Assembly (NCBI GenBank): GCA_963801715.1
Contig: CAWDGB010000027.1
Span: forward strand, 1-64,000
Direction: 5' to 3'
From: CAVVJA01 sp963801715
GTDB lineage: Bacteria; Actinomycetota; Actinomycetes; Mycobacteriales; Jatrophihabitantaceae
Length of the DNA stretch: 64,000 bases
Made by a program: the position numbers and the translations under genes. Within the stretch, counting starts at the first letter, position 1; each line of letters opens with the position of its first letter. Below the pieces are notes generated by a model. The model did no database searches, was not told the origin of the DNA, and worked only from the letters and a program-made list of their open reading frames with translations. Shown one piece after another: positions 16,361 to 24,760 of this stretch.

Positions 16361-17582
16361 ATGGCGCGACAGCCTCGGGTGTTGGGCATGGTCCTCGCCG
16401 GCGGCGAGGGTAAGCGGCTCTGGCCACTGACCGCTGACCGCGCGAAGCCCGCGGTGCCCTTTGGCGCGAGCTATCGTCTGGTCGACTTCGTGCTGTCAAA
16501 CCTCGTCAACGCCGGCTATCTGCGGATCTGCGTCCTGACCCAGTACAAGTCGCATTCGCTCGACCGGCACATCACGACCACCTGGCGGCTGTCGACCCTG
16601 CTCGGTAACTACGTAACGCCTGTCCCCGCGCAGCAACGACTCGGACCGCGGTGGTACACGGGCAGCGCGGACGCGATCTTGCAGTCCTTCAACCTGATCT
16701 ATGACGACCAACCCGACTACATCGTGGTGTTCGGAGCTGACCACGTGTACCGGATGAATCCCCGCCAGATGGTCGAGCGACACATCGAGAGCGGGGCCGG
16801 CGTGACGGTGGCCGGCATTCGCGTGCCGCGTAAGGAGGCGTCCGCGTTCGGCGTGATCGATGCGGAGGCCGATGGAACCGTGAAGCAGTTCCTCGAGAAG
16901 CCGAAGGACCCGCCGGGGCTGCCGGACAACCCTGAACGAAACGTTCGCCTCGATGGGCAACTACGTCTTCACGACTGACGCGCTGGTCGAGGTCCTGAAG
17001 AAAGACGCCCAGGACGAGAACTCGGCGCATGACATGGGCGGCAGCATCATGCCGATGATGGTCGAGAAGCAGGCTGCCCACGTCTACGACTTCAAGGACA
17101 ACGACGTGCCCGGCTCGGAGGACCGCGATCGCGGTTACTGGCGCGATGTCGGAACGCTGGATGCCTATTTCGAGGCCAACATGGACCTCATTGCCGTACA
17201 TCCGGTGTTCAACCTGTACAACGCGCAATGGCCGATTTACACCAGTCAGGTGCAGTTGCCGCCGGCGAAGTTCGTCGAGGGTGGCCTCGCGCAGGAGTCG
17301 ATCGTGTCATCTGGAGCCATCGTGTCCGGCGCCACGGTCCGACACTGCGTGGTGTCGCCGAATGTCCGGCTGAACGCCGGCGCGTTCATCGAGGGCTCTG
17401 TCCTCATGGACAACGTGCAGGTTGGCCCGGGTGCTGTCGTGCGGCGCGCGATTCTCGACAAGAACGTGGTTGTCCCGGAGGGCGCGCACATTGGTGTCGA
17501 CCTGGACGCCGACAAGGCCCGCTATCACGTCAGTGACGGCGGTGTCGTTGTGCTCGGGAAGGGCCAGCAGGCACACGCCTGA
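16361..17582 (+). CDS. glgC: Glucose-1-phosphate adenylyltransferase, one frameshift
   Basis: GlgC makes ADP-glucose from ATP and glucose-1-phosphate, the committed step of glycogen synthesis. The N-terminal nucleotidyltransferase domain shows MVLAGGEGKRLWPLT (nucleotide loop), the RAKPAVPFG lysine/proline region, WYTGSADAI, and VFGADHVYRM with the catalytic Asp. The frame shifts near 16935: the first runs to 16978, while MGNYVFTTDALVEVL and the rest lie in the second. That part has the Asp-x-Gly region GYWRDVGTLDAY and a C-terminal left-handed beta-helix (SSGAIVSGATVRHCVVSPNV). The joined length, about 406 residues, is normal. A single extra base is the simplest cause. Confidence 0.9.
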
Positions 17583-17733
17583 CGCGCTCCGTTCGCGGCG
17601 CTCGACCGATCCCGGCGGAAGTCAATCGAGTCCCCGCCTGATAACCCGGCGGTAACGGTTAGCGCGCTATCGGGTTCCGTCGTCGTCGGGTGGCCTAGAT
17701 TGAGCCAATCCACCGCACTCTGGAGGCCCCTCG

Positions 17734-18657
17734 GTGTCGAAACACTCGCGTGTTCTGTCCATCATCATTGCGTCGTTCGCCGTGAGTGCCCTGGTGCTCA
17801 CGGCGTGTAGCAGCAACACTGAAACGTCGACGCCTCCCGCCGGTGGCGGCGGCAGCAGCGGCGGCTCGTCAAGCGCTGCCGTCGCCAAGGTCGACGCGAT
17901 AGCGGCACTCGTTCCCGACAAGGTCAAGTCCACCGGCAAGCTGATCGTGGGCACCAACCCGCCGTACGCGCCGAACGAGTTCAAGGACTCGAGCGGAAAG
18001 ATTGTCGGATTCGATGTCGATCTCATGGATGCGGTCGCCACGGTCCTCGGCCTCAAGGCCCAGTACACCGAGTCTGCGTTCGACAAGATCATCCCAGCTA
18101 TCCAGGCCGGCACCTACAACGTCGGGATGTCCTCGTTCACGGACAACAAGGAACGGGAGAAGACCGTCGACTTCGTCGACTACTTCAACGCGGGCATCCA
18201 ATGGGCGGCGCCGGCCGGCAAGACCGTCGACCCGAACAACGCGTGCGGCCTGAAGGTGTCCGTGCAGTCCACGACGGTCGAGGACACCGACGAGATTCCG
18301 GCGAAGAGCAAGGCGTGCGTTTCCGCAGGCAAGCCGGCCATCAACAAGCTCAAGTTCGACCGGCAGGACGACGCCACCAACGCGCTCGTGCTCGGCAAGG
18401 TCGATGCGATGTCCGCCGACTCTCCGGTGACGGCCTACGCCGTCAAGCAGAGCGGGGGGAAGATTCAGCTCGCCGGTGAGATCTTCGACTCGGCCCCGTA
18501 CGGCTGGCCGGTGGCCAAGGGCTCGTCCCTCGCCCAGGCGTTGCAGAAGGCGGCTCAGTCGCTGATCGACAGCGGGGCGTACCTCGACATCACCAAGAAG
18601 TGGGGGGTCGAGGCCGGAGCCATCAAGTCCGCGCAGATTAACGGCGCGACAAGCTAA
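17734..18657 (+). CDS. Polar amino acid ABC transporter substrate-binding lipoprotein
   Basis: The 307-residue protein has a lipoprotein signal: membrane segment SIIIASFAVSALVLTAC with the lipobox LTAC, so Cys at about residue 25 is lipidated. A Gly/Ser linker follows. The mature part is a family 3 solute-binding protein: GTNPPYAPNEFKDSSGKIVGFDVDL is the classic N-lobe strand-turn-strand, AFDKIIPAIQAGTYNVGMSSFT the next. It captures an amino acid (specificity not readable) for the permease and ATPase encoded right after. The GTG start has a TGGAGG ribosome site. Expression with 18663-20383 is likely as one operon. Confidence 0.92.
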   Translation: MSKHSRVLSIIIASFAVSALVLTACSSNTETSTPPAGGGGSSGGSSSAAVAKVDAIAALVPDKVKSTGKLIVGTNPPYAPNEFKDSSGKIVGFDVDLMDAVATVLGLKAQYTESAFDKIIPAIQAGTYNVGMSSFTDNKEREKTVDFVDYFNAGIQWAAPAGKTVDPNNACGLKVSVQSTTVEDTDEIPAKSKACVSAGKPAINKLKFDRQDDATNALVLGKVDAMSADSPVTAYAVKQSGGKIQLAGEIFDSAPYGWPVAKGSSLAQALQKAAQSLIDSGAYLDITKKWGVEAGAIKSAQINGATS

Positions 18658-18662
18658 CGGCC

Positions 18663-19595
18663 ATGACCACCACCGGCACCGTAGCGACCGAACCGGAAGT
18701 CATCAAGGCCATTCCGCTGCGCCATTACGGCCGCTGGATCGCGGCGGCGATCGTGATCATTCTGGTCGGGTTGTTCATCTATGGTGCGGCGACGAACGAC
18801 GCCTACGACTGGTCGACGTACCGGAAATACCTGTTCGACCAGCGAATTTCGCAAGCAGCGGTCGTCACGCTCGAGCTGACCGTGCTGGCCATGCTCCTCG
18901 GCATCGTTCTCGGCGTCACGCTGGCCGTGATGCGGCTCTCGCCGAACCCGGTGCTGAAGAGCACAGCGTGGGTGTACCTGTGGATCTTCCGGGGCACGCC
19001 CGTCTACGTGCAGCTGGTGTTCTGGGGACTGTTCACCTCGATCTATCGCCAGGTCGACATCGGGATCCCGTTCGCCGTCAGACTCGCGGATTTCAACCTG
19101 CAGGGTATTGACGCCGCGTTCACGTTCGCGGTCATCGGCCTCGGGCTCAACGAGGCCGCCTACATGGCGGAGATTGTTCGGGCCGGCATCAGCTCGGTCG
19201 GCGAGGGGCAGACCGAGGCCTCGGTCGCTTTGGCCATGACCTGGTCGCAGACGATGCGGCGAACGGTGTTGCCGCAAGCCATGCGCGTGATCATCCCGCC
19301 GACCGGCAACGAGGTGATCAGCATGCTCAAGACCACGTCGCTGGTCACCGCGGTACCGCTCACGACGGATCTCTACTCGAGGGCACGGGACATCTCGGGT
19401 GCGAACTTCCGGCCGATCCCGCTGCTGCTGGTGGCGGCCACCTGGTATCTGTTCTTCACCAGCATCTTGATGATCGGCCAGTACTTCCTGGAGAAGCGCT
19501 TCGCTCGCGGTTCGTCGCGAACCCTCACCAACCGGCAACTCCAAGCTCTGGCCAATGCCCAGGTGGAATCAATGGAATCGCAGGAGAAGCGATGA
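18663..19595 (+). CDS. Polar amino acid ABC transporter permease (HisM/GlnP family)
   Basis: The 310-residue membrane protein has about five or six hydrophobic segments. The first is at residues 23-43 (WIAAAIVIILVGLFIYGAA), the main permease block begins near residue 65, and the last is near 265-280. The permease family signature is present: MTWSQTMRRTVLPQAMRVIIPPTGNEV is the cytoplasmic loop that docks into the ATPase, preceded by ALGLNEAAYMAEIVRAGI-like sequence. One permease gene only, so it probably works as a homodimer. It lies five bases after the binding protein gene and overlaps the ATPase start by four bases. Confidence 0.92.
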   Translation: MTTTGTVATEPEVIKAIPLRHYGRWIAAAIVIILVGLFIYGAATNDAYDWSTYRKYLFDQRISQAAVVTLELTVLAMLLGIVLGVTLAVMRLSPNPVLKSTAWVYLWIFRGTPVYVQLVFWGLFTSIYRQVDIGIPFAVRLADFNLQGIDAAFTFAVIGLGLNEAAYMAEIVRAGISSVGEGQTEASVALAMTWSQTMRRTVLPQAMRVIIPPTGNEVISMLKTTSLVTAVPLTTDLYSRARDISGANFRPIPLLLVAATWYLFFTSILMIGQYFLEKRFARGSSRTLTNRQLQALANAQVESMESQEKR

Positions 19596-20383
19596 GCGAA
19601 ACCGCCACCGAGAACGGCGCCGATCGCCCGATGGTGCACGCGGAGCACGTGCACAAAAATTTCGGTGCGCTCAAGGTCCTGCGCGGCATCACGCTCAACG
19701 TCGACCGGGGTGAAGTGCTATGCATGGTCGGCCCGTCGGGTTCGGGCAAGTCAACGTTCTTGCGCTGCATCAACCACCTGGAGACAGTGAACGCCGGGCG
19801 GCTGTATGTCGACGGGGTGCTCGTGGGCTATTCCGAGAAGCACGGCCGGCTTTACGAGCTGGCCCCACGTGAGGCCGCGCGGCAGCGGCGCGACATCGGC
19901 ATGGTGTTCCAGCACTTCAACCTGTTCCCGCACCGTACGGCCCTGGAGAACATCGTCGAGGCGCCGGTCCAGGTCAAGAAGACGAAGAAGGCGGCGGCGG
20001 TGGCGAAGGCCCGCGATCTGCTGGCTCAGGTCGGGCTGTCGGAGAAGGCGCACGCTTACCCGATGCAGCTGTCCGGTGGGCAGCAACAACGGGTCGCGAT
20101 TGCCCGGGCGCTCGCCATGGACCCCAAGCTGATGCTCTTCGACGAGCCGACGTCCGCGCTCGACCCGGAGCTGGTCGGTGAAGTGCTGGACGTCATGAAG
20201 CAACTCGCCAAAGGCGGCATGACGATGATCGTCGTGACGCACGAGATGGGCTTTGCGCGAGAGGTTGCCGACCAGTTGATATTCATGGACAGCGGCGTCG
20301 TCGTCGAGGCGGGCAATCCTCGCGAGATGATCGCCAACCCGCAGCACGAGCGGACCAAGGCATTCCTGTCCAAGGTGCTGTGA
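19592..20383 (+). CDS. Polar amino acid ABC transporter ATPase (GlnQ type)
   Basis: The 263-residue protein has every ABC ATPase motif in order: Walker A GPSGSGKST near residue 50, Q-loop GMVFQHFNLFPH, signature LSGGQQQR, Walker B LMLFDEPTSALDPE, and switch histidine VVTHEMGF. The FPHRTALENI stretch after the Q-loop is characteristic of amino acid importers. It powers import by the preceding permease and lipoprotein. The ATG overlaps the permease stop. A hairpin follows the stop codon and probably ends the operon. Confidence 0.94.
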   Translation: MSETATENGADRPMVHAEHVHKNFGALKVLRGITLNVDRGEVLCMVGPSGSGKSTFLRCINHLETVNAGRLYVDGVLVGYSEKHGRLYELAPREAARQRRDIGMVFQHFNLFPHRTALENIVEAPVQVKKTKKAAAVAKARDLLAQVGLSEKAHAYPMQLSGGQQQRVAIARALAMDPKLMLFDEPTSALDPELVGEVLDVMKQLAKGGMTMIVVTHEMGFAREVADQLIFMDSGVVVEAGNPREMIANPQHERTKAFLSKVL

Positions 20384-20772
20384 GTCGGCAGCCCCACCAG
20401 GCGCCGACGGTAGTCGGCGTCGGGTGGGACGACGATCCATGGGTGGTGGCGGCCTGGCCCGGGTTGCCACCACTGCCCGGAGACCGGACAGCTGACGCAT
20501 GCGTCGTCGGACTGGGCGCATCCGGGTGATCGTCGCGATCGACGGGGTCTCGAGCAGGTCGTGCCACAGGCCGCGAGCCGGGTCCGGACTGCGCGGCCTG
20601 CAGATGCTCGCCAGGCTTCCGGTCGCCGCCTTGCCGCCCGCCGTGCCCGGTCGTCGGTCCACTCGCGCGCGGGCCGCCGTGGCACTTGCCCTGGACGGCA
20701 CCGCTCCTCCCGAGTACGACGCCGAACGACCCGCCGCACGACCGCGGGACACTGATTCGAAACAATGACCGG
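20384..20772. other. 389-base stretch with no convincing gene
   Basis: This gap lies between the amino acid transporter and the FAD-linked oxidase. It holds two hairpins close to its left end (20393-20428 and 20443-20473). No frame in it shows family motifs. A minus-strand reading of about 40 residues near 20400-20520 has good third-position GC but no start codon and coincides with the hairpin. I see no tRNA, repeat or mobile element remnant here. Confidence 0.5.
20393..20428 (+). terminator. Hairpin after the amino acid ABC operon
   Basis: Two paired blocks (CCCACC with GGTGGG, and CGCCGAC with GTCGGCG) are separated by a 3x3 internal loop and closed by a GGTA loop. It begins ten bases after the ATPase stop. 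No T-run follows. A second hairpin (GTGGTGGC at 20443-20450 with GCCACCAC at 20466-20473) lies just downstream. Confidence 0.5.
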
Positions 20773-23607
20773 GTGACCGCCGTCCCGTCCGCCCACCTTG
20801 CGGCGGAGCTGAGTCGGTCCGGCGCTGGCGACGTCGACGTATCCACCCGCCGGCGGGCGGAATACTCCTCCGACGCCTCGAACTACCGGGTCGTCCCAGG
20901 CGCGGTCCTCTTCCCGCGCCATCCCGACGAGGTCGAGGCGGCCCTCTCGGTATGCCGCCGTCTCGGCGTTGCCGTCACCTGCCGCGGCGCCGGAACGTCG
21001 ATAGCCGGCAACGCGATCGGCTCCGGCCTCGTGATCGACTTCTCTCGGCATCTCCATCGGGTTCTCGCCGTCGACCCGGATTCCCGCACGGCGAGCGTGG
21101 AGGCGGGCGCGATCCTCGACTGCGTCACGGCGGCAGCGGCCGAACACGGACTGCGATTCGGCCCAGACCCATCGACGCACGCCCGGGCCACTGTCGGCGG
21201 CAGCCTGGGCAACAATGCGTGTGGCTCTCGGGCGCTGGGCTACGGACGCACCGCCGACAACGTCGTCGACATTGACGTCCTGACCGCGACCGGTGTTCGC
21301 TTCACCGCCCGCGGTTACGGCCGGGATGGCTTCCCCGCGCGGGAACAGCCAGAAGTGCCGATGCTCGCGGCGCTCGACGGCATCGTGCGTGATCGGCTCG
21401 GGATGATCCGCACCGAGTTCGGACGGTTCAGCCGGCAGGTTTCGGGCTACGCGCTCGAACACTTGCTGCCTGAGCAAGGCTTCGACGTAGCCCGGTTTCT
21501 CGTCGGGTCCGAGGGCACGCTCGGCGTGGTCACCCGAGCCACCGTACGGCTCGCGCCGGCGCCGGCGGCGGTCGCGCTAGTCGTACTCGGCTACCCCGAC
21601 ATGGCGTCCGCAGCGGAGGCGGTTCCGGCCCTGTTGCCACACCGACCGCTAGCCCTCGAAGGCCTCGACGCCCGCTTGGTGGAGGTCGTCCGCTCACGGC
21701 GGGGCGGCGGCGTAGTGCCCGCCTTGCCTCGCGGCGGCGGCTGGCTGTTCGCCGAGACCGGCGGAACCACAGTGGCGGAGGCTGTCGCTGCCGGGCGAGC
21801 GCTGATTGCGGTGGCCGGGGCAGTGGACGCCGCTGTCGTCACCGACGCGGCCGCCGCCGCGCTGTGGCGAATCCGGGAGGACGGTGCCGGACTGGGTAGC
21901 CGGACGCCGGCCGGCGCCGCCGCGTGGCCGGGGTGGGAGGACGCTGCGGTCCCGCCGGGCCGGCTGGCGAGGTATCTGCGCGAGTTCGAGGCACTGCTCG
22001 CCCACTACCAGTTCGATGCGCTGACCTACGGGCATTTCGGCGACGGATGCGTGCACGCTCGCATCGACTTCCCGCTCCGCTCGGCGACCGGTGCGATGCG
22101 GGAATTCGTCGAAGACGCGGCGCACCTGGTCGCCTCGCACGGCGGCTCGATGTCCGGCGAGCACGGCGACGGGCGGGCTCGGGGCGAGCTGCTCCCGATC
22201 ATGTACTCGCCGGCGGCAATTGAGACCTTCGCGGCGGTCAAGCACATCTTCGATCCGGAGAATCTCCTCAATCCCGGCGTGATCGTTCGCCCGGCCCGGC
22301 TTGACGCCGACCTTCGGTTGCCAGCGGCGAAGGCACTGCGCGATCTTGCATTCGCCTACCCCAACGACCGAGGCAATCTGATGGCCGCCGTTCACCGGTG
22401 TGTCGGCGTTGGCAAGTGCCGCGCTGACTTCACCGCCGCTGGGGGCGTCATGTGCCCGTCTTATCTCGCCACCCACGATGAGAAGGACTCCACCCGGGGC
22501 CGAGCTCGGGTATTGCAGGAGATGGCCAACGGCACGCTGGTCAGTGGCTGGCGGGCGCCCGAAGTGGCTGAGGCACTCGACCTATGCCTGTCCTGCAAGG
22601 GTTGCGTGTCAGACTGCCCGACCGGGATCGATATGGCGACCTACAAGTCCGAGGTCCTCTACCAGCGCTACCGGCGCCGCCCGCGTCCACGGTCGCACTA
22701 CGCGCTTGGCTGGCTACCCCGGTGGGCCCGGGTCGCATCCCGTGCGCCCAACCTGGCAAACGCCTCGCTCCGCGGCCCGGGGTCCGGCCTGGCCAAGCGC
22801 ATGGCCGGCGTCGACGGGCGGCGACCGCTCCCGAGGTTCGCGCGCCGCACCTTCCGGCAGTGGTTCGCCAGCCATGCGCCTGCCGACGGTGATCCGGTCG
22901 TGCTGTTCGTCGACACGTTCACCGACCACTTCTCGCCGCAGGTCGGGCAGGCGGCCGTCCGGCTGCTGGAGCACGCCGGCTATTCGGTGCGGGCTCCCTC
23001 GGCCGCCTTGTGTTGTGGCCTGACCTGGATCTCGACCGGGCAACTCGACGGAGCGCGCAAGCAGTTGCGTCGCACCGCCACGGCGCTCGACGGGCTGCTC
23101 ACCGACGGGGCGGTCGTCGTCGGTCTCGAGCCGTCGTGCACCGCGGTGTGGCGCTCGGACGCCGCTGACCTGCTGCCGAATGACCGTCACGTGCGCCACG
23201 TCGCGGCCCAGGTCCGGACGCTGGCTGAGGTGCTCACCGCCTCGCCGCGCTGGCGGTCACCGGACTTGACCGGGGTGCGCGGCCTGGCCCAACCGCACTG
23301 CCACCAACAGGCCGTGCTCGGCTGGGAGGCCGACCGCAACCTGTTGACGCGCGCTGGCGCAGAGGTGACTGCCGTGGGCGGATGTTGTGGATTGGCGGGC
23401 AACTTCGGCGTCGAACGAGGCCACTACGAGGTGTCGGTGGCTGTCGCCGAGACCGCCCTGCTCCCGGCCGTCCGAGGCGCGCCGCACGACGTCGTACTGC
23501 TCGCGGACGGGTTCTCCTGCCGCACCCAACTCGAGCACCTGGCCGGCGCGCATAGTCGACACCTGGCCGAGCTGCTCGCCGACCACCTTGACGGGAACCG
23601 CCCGTGA
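20773..23607 (+). CDS. FAD-binding and 4Fe-4S oxidoreductase (D-lactate dehydrogenase/glycolate oxidase type)
   Basis: A 944-residue two-part enzyme. The N-terminal part is a FAD_binding_4/FAD-oxidase C unit of the vanillyl-alcohol oxidase fold: GAGTSIAGNAIGSGLVID binds the FAD pyrophosphate and NNACGSRALGYGRTADNV follows. SGYALEHLLPE is substrate side, and YGHFGDGCVHARIDF plus SGEHGDGRARGELL are the C-terminal histidine motifs. The second part is GlpC-like: CVGVGKCRADFTAAGGVMCP and CLSCKGCVSDCPTG are iron-sulphur motifs, then two CCG domains (ALCCGLTW and GGCCGLAGNFG). It likely oxidises a 2-hydroxy acid and passes electrons to the quinone pool. The GTG at 20773 is chosen. Its stop overlaps the dapC start (GTGA). 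Confidence 0.88.
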   Translation: MTAVPSAHLAAELSRSGAGDVDVSTRRRAEYSSDASNYRVVPGAVLFPRHPDEVEAALSVCRRLGVAVTCRGAGTSIAGNAIGSGLVIDFSRHLHRVLAVDPDSRTASVEAGAILDCVTAAAAEHGLRFGPDPSTHARATVGGSLGNNACGSRALGYGRTADNVVDIDVLTATGVRFTARGYGRDGFPAREQPEVPMLAALDGIVRDRLGMIRTEFGRFSRQVSGYALEHLLPEQGFDVARFLVGSEGTLGVVTRATVRLAPAPAAVALVVLGYPDMASAAEAVPALLPHRPLALEGLDARLVEVVRSRRGGGVVPALPRGGGWLFAETGGTTVAEAVAAGRALIAVAGAVDAAVVTDAAAAALWRIREDGAGLGSRTPAGAAAWPGWEDAAVPPGRLARYLREFEALLAHYQFDALTYGHFGDGCVHARIDFPLRSATGAMREFVEDAAHLVASHGGSMSGEHGDGRARGELLPIMYSPAAIETFAAVKHIFDPENLLNPGVIVRPARLDADLRLPAAKALRDLAFAYPNDRGNLMAAVHRCVGVGKCRADFTAAGGVMCPSYLATHDEKDSTRGRARVLQEMANGTLVSGWRAPEVAEALDLCLSCKGCVSDCPTGIDMATYKSEVLYQRYRRRPRPRSHYALGWLPRWARVASRAPNLANASLRGPGSGLAKRMAGVDGRRPLPRFARRTFRQWFASHAPADGDPVVLFVDTFTDHFSPQVGQAAVRLLEHAGYSVRAPSAALCCGLTWISTGQLDGARKQLRRTATALDGLLTDGAVVVGLEPSCTAVWRSDAADLLPNDRHVRHVAAQVRTLAEVLTASPRWRSPDLTGVRGLAQPHCHQQAVLGWEADRNLLTRAGAEVTAVGGCCGLAGNFGVERGHYEVSVAVAETALLPAVRGAPHDVVLLADGFSCRTQLEHLAGAHSRHLAELLADHLDGNRP

Positions 23608-24692
23608 CCGGATTCGTCCCCCCGCCCTACCCCTACGAACGGCTCGGCGAGATCGCCGCGGTCGCCGCCATCCACGACGGCGGAGCGGTCGACCTCTCGA
23701 TCGGTACGCCGTGCGACGCGCCACCGCCCGAGGTCATCGAGGCGCTCGCGCTCGGGACGTCGGCCCGCGGCTATCCGCCGTCGATCGGTACCGCCGCGCT
23801 GCGCGCCGCCGTGGCTCGCTGGATGCAGCGGCGCCTCGGCGCGACCGTCGACCCCGACACGCAGCTCGCCGCGTGCGTCGGGACCAAGGAGTTCGTCGCC
23901 TCAGTGCCGGGCTATCTACACCTGCGTGATCCGTCTCGCGACACGGTTCTCTACCCGAACGTGAGCTACCCGACGTACGAGATGGGGGCCACGCTGGCCG
24001 GCCTGCGGGCGGTGCCTTACCCAGGGCTCGCGGATATCGACGAGGCAGATGCCGGCCGCGCCCTCGCGCTGTGGGTGAACTCGCCGGGCAACCCGACCGG
24101 TGAGCTCAGCGACTTGGCCGCGGCGGCGGCCTGGGGCCGGGCTCGCGGCGTTCCGGTGCTGTCGGACGAGTGCTACGCCGAGTTCAGCTGGGCGGCCGGG
24201 CCGACGACGATCCTGCGGTCAGGCACTGCCGGTGTACTTGCCGTGCACTCGTTGTCGAAGCGCGACAACTTCGCCGGCGCCCGCATCGGCTTCTATGCGG
24301 GCGACCCGGAGCTTGTCTCGTATCTGCGGGAAGTGCGCAAGCACGCTGGCCTCATGCCGGCCGGACCGGTTCAGCAAGCCGCGATCGTGGCGCTCGACGA
24401 CGACGCGCACGTCGACCGCCAGCGAGAGCGATACGTCCGGCGTCTCGAGCGACTCCGGGACGTCCTGGGCGCCTGTGGGTACCCGACATCCCGTCCCGAC
24501 GGCGCCTTCTACCTGTGGGTCGCAGTGCCGGGCGGCGACGCGTGGGATGCGGCGCTCGACCTGGCTCGGCAGGCCGGCATCGTCGTGTCGCCGGGAGAGT
24601 TCTACGGGCCGGCCGGCACCGACCACATCCGGGTCGCGGCGGTTCAGCCGGACGAGCTCATCGACCTCGCGGCCCGTCGGGTGGGCGCCTGA
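23604..24692 (+). CDS. dapC: Succinyldiaminopimelate transaminase
   Basis: A 362-residue class I PLP aminotransferase of the DapC type. The N-terminus FVPPPYPYERLGEIAA and DLSIGTPCDAPPP fit actinobacterial DapC. The cofactor motifs are NSPGNPTGE (Asn contacting the PLP ring), LSDECYAEF (Asp and Tyr), and SLSKRDNFAGARIGF, with the Schiff-base lysine in SLSKR. A carboxylate-binding Arg is in DHIRVAAV. It converts N-succinyl-2-amino-6-oxopimelate to N-succinyl-LL-diaminopimelate between DapD and DapE. In many relatives it is next to fdxA; here it is translationally coupled to the FAD oxidase, about 17 kb away. Confidence 0.88.
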   Translation: MTGFVPPPYPYERLGEIAAVAAIHDGGAVDLSIGTPCDAPPPEVIEALALGTSARGYPPSIGTAALRAAVARWMQRRLGATVDPDTQLAACVGTKEFVASVPGYLHLRDPSRDTVLYPNVSYPTYEMGATLAGLRAVPYPGLADIDEADAGRALALWVNSPGNPTGELSDLAAAAAWGRARGVPVLSDECYAEFSWAAGPTTILRSGTAGVLAVHSLSKRDNFAGARIGFYAGDPELVSYLREVRKHAGLMPAGPVQQAAIVALDDDAHVDRQRERYVRRLERLRDVLGACGYPTSRPDGAFYLWVAVPGGDAWDAALDLARQAGIVVSPGEFYGPAGTDHIRVAAVQPDELIDLAARRVGA

Positions 24693-24760
24693 GGACATTC
24701 CCACCGTCCGATGCAAATGCGGTAATGCTGCCGACAAACTTCGGCCATACGATCTCGAGA

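Noticed and set aside
20400..20520. Minus-strand peptide-like reading with many Trp, His and Pro
   Set aside because: Third-position GC is good, but there is no start codon, no known family, and it coincides with a terminator-like hairpin.
24170..24760. N-terminal extension of the ATP-grasp open frame by about 200 codons
   Set aside because: It lies inside dapC in another frame. Homologues begin at the MGDVFDGY motif.
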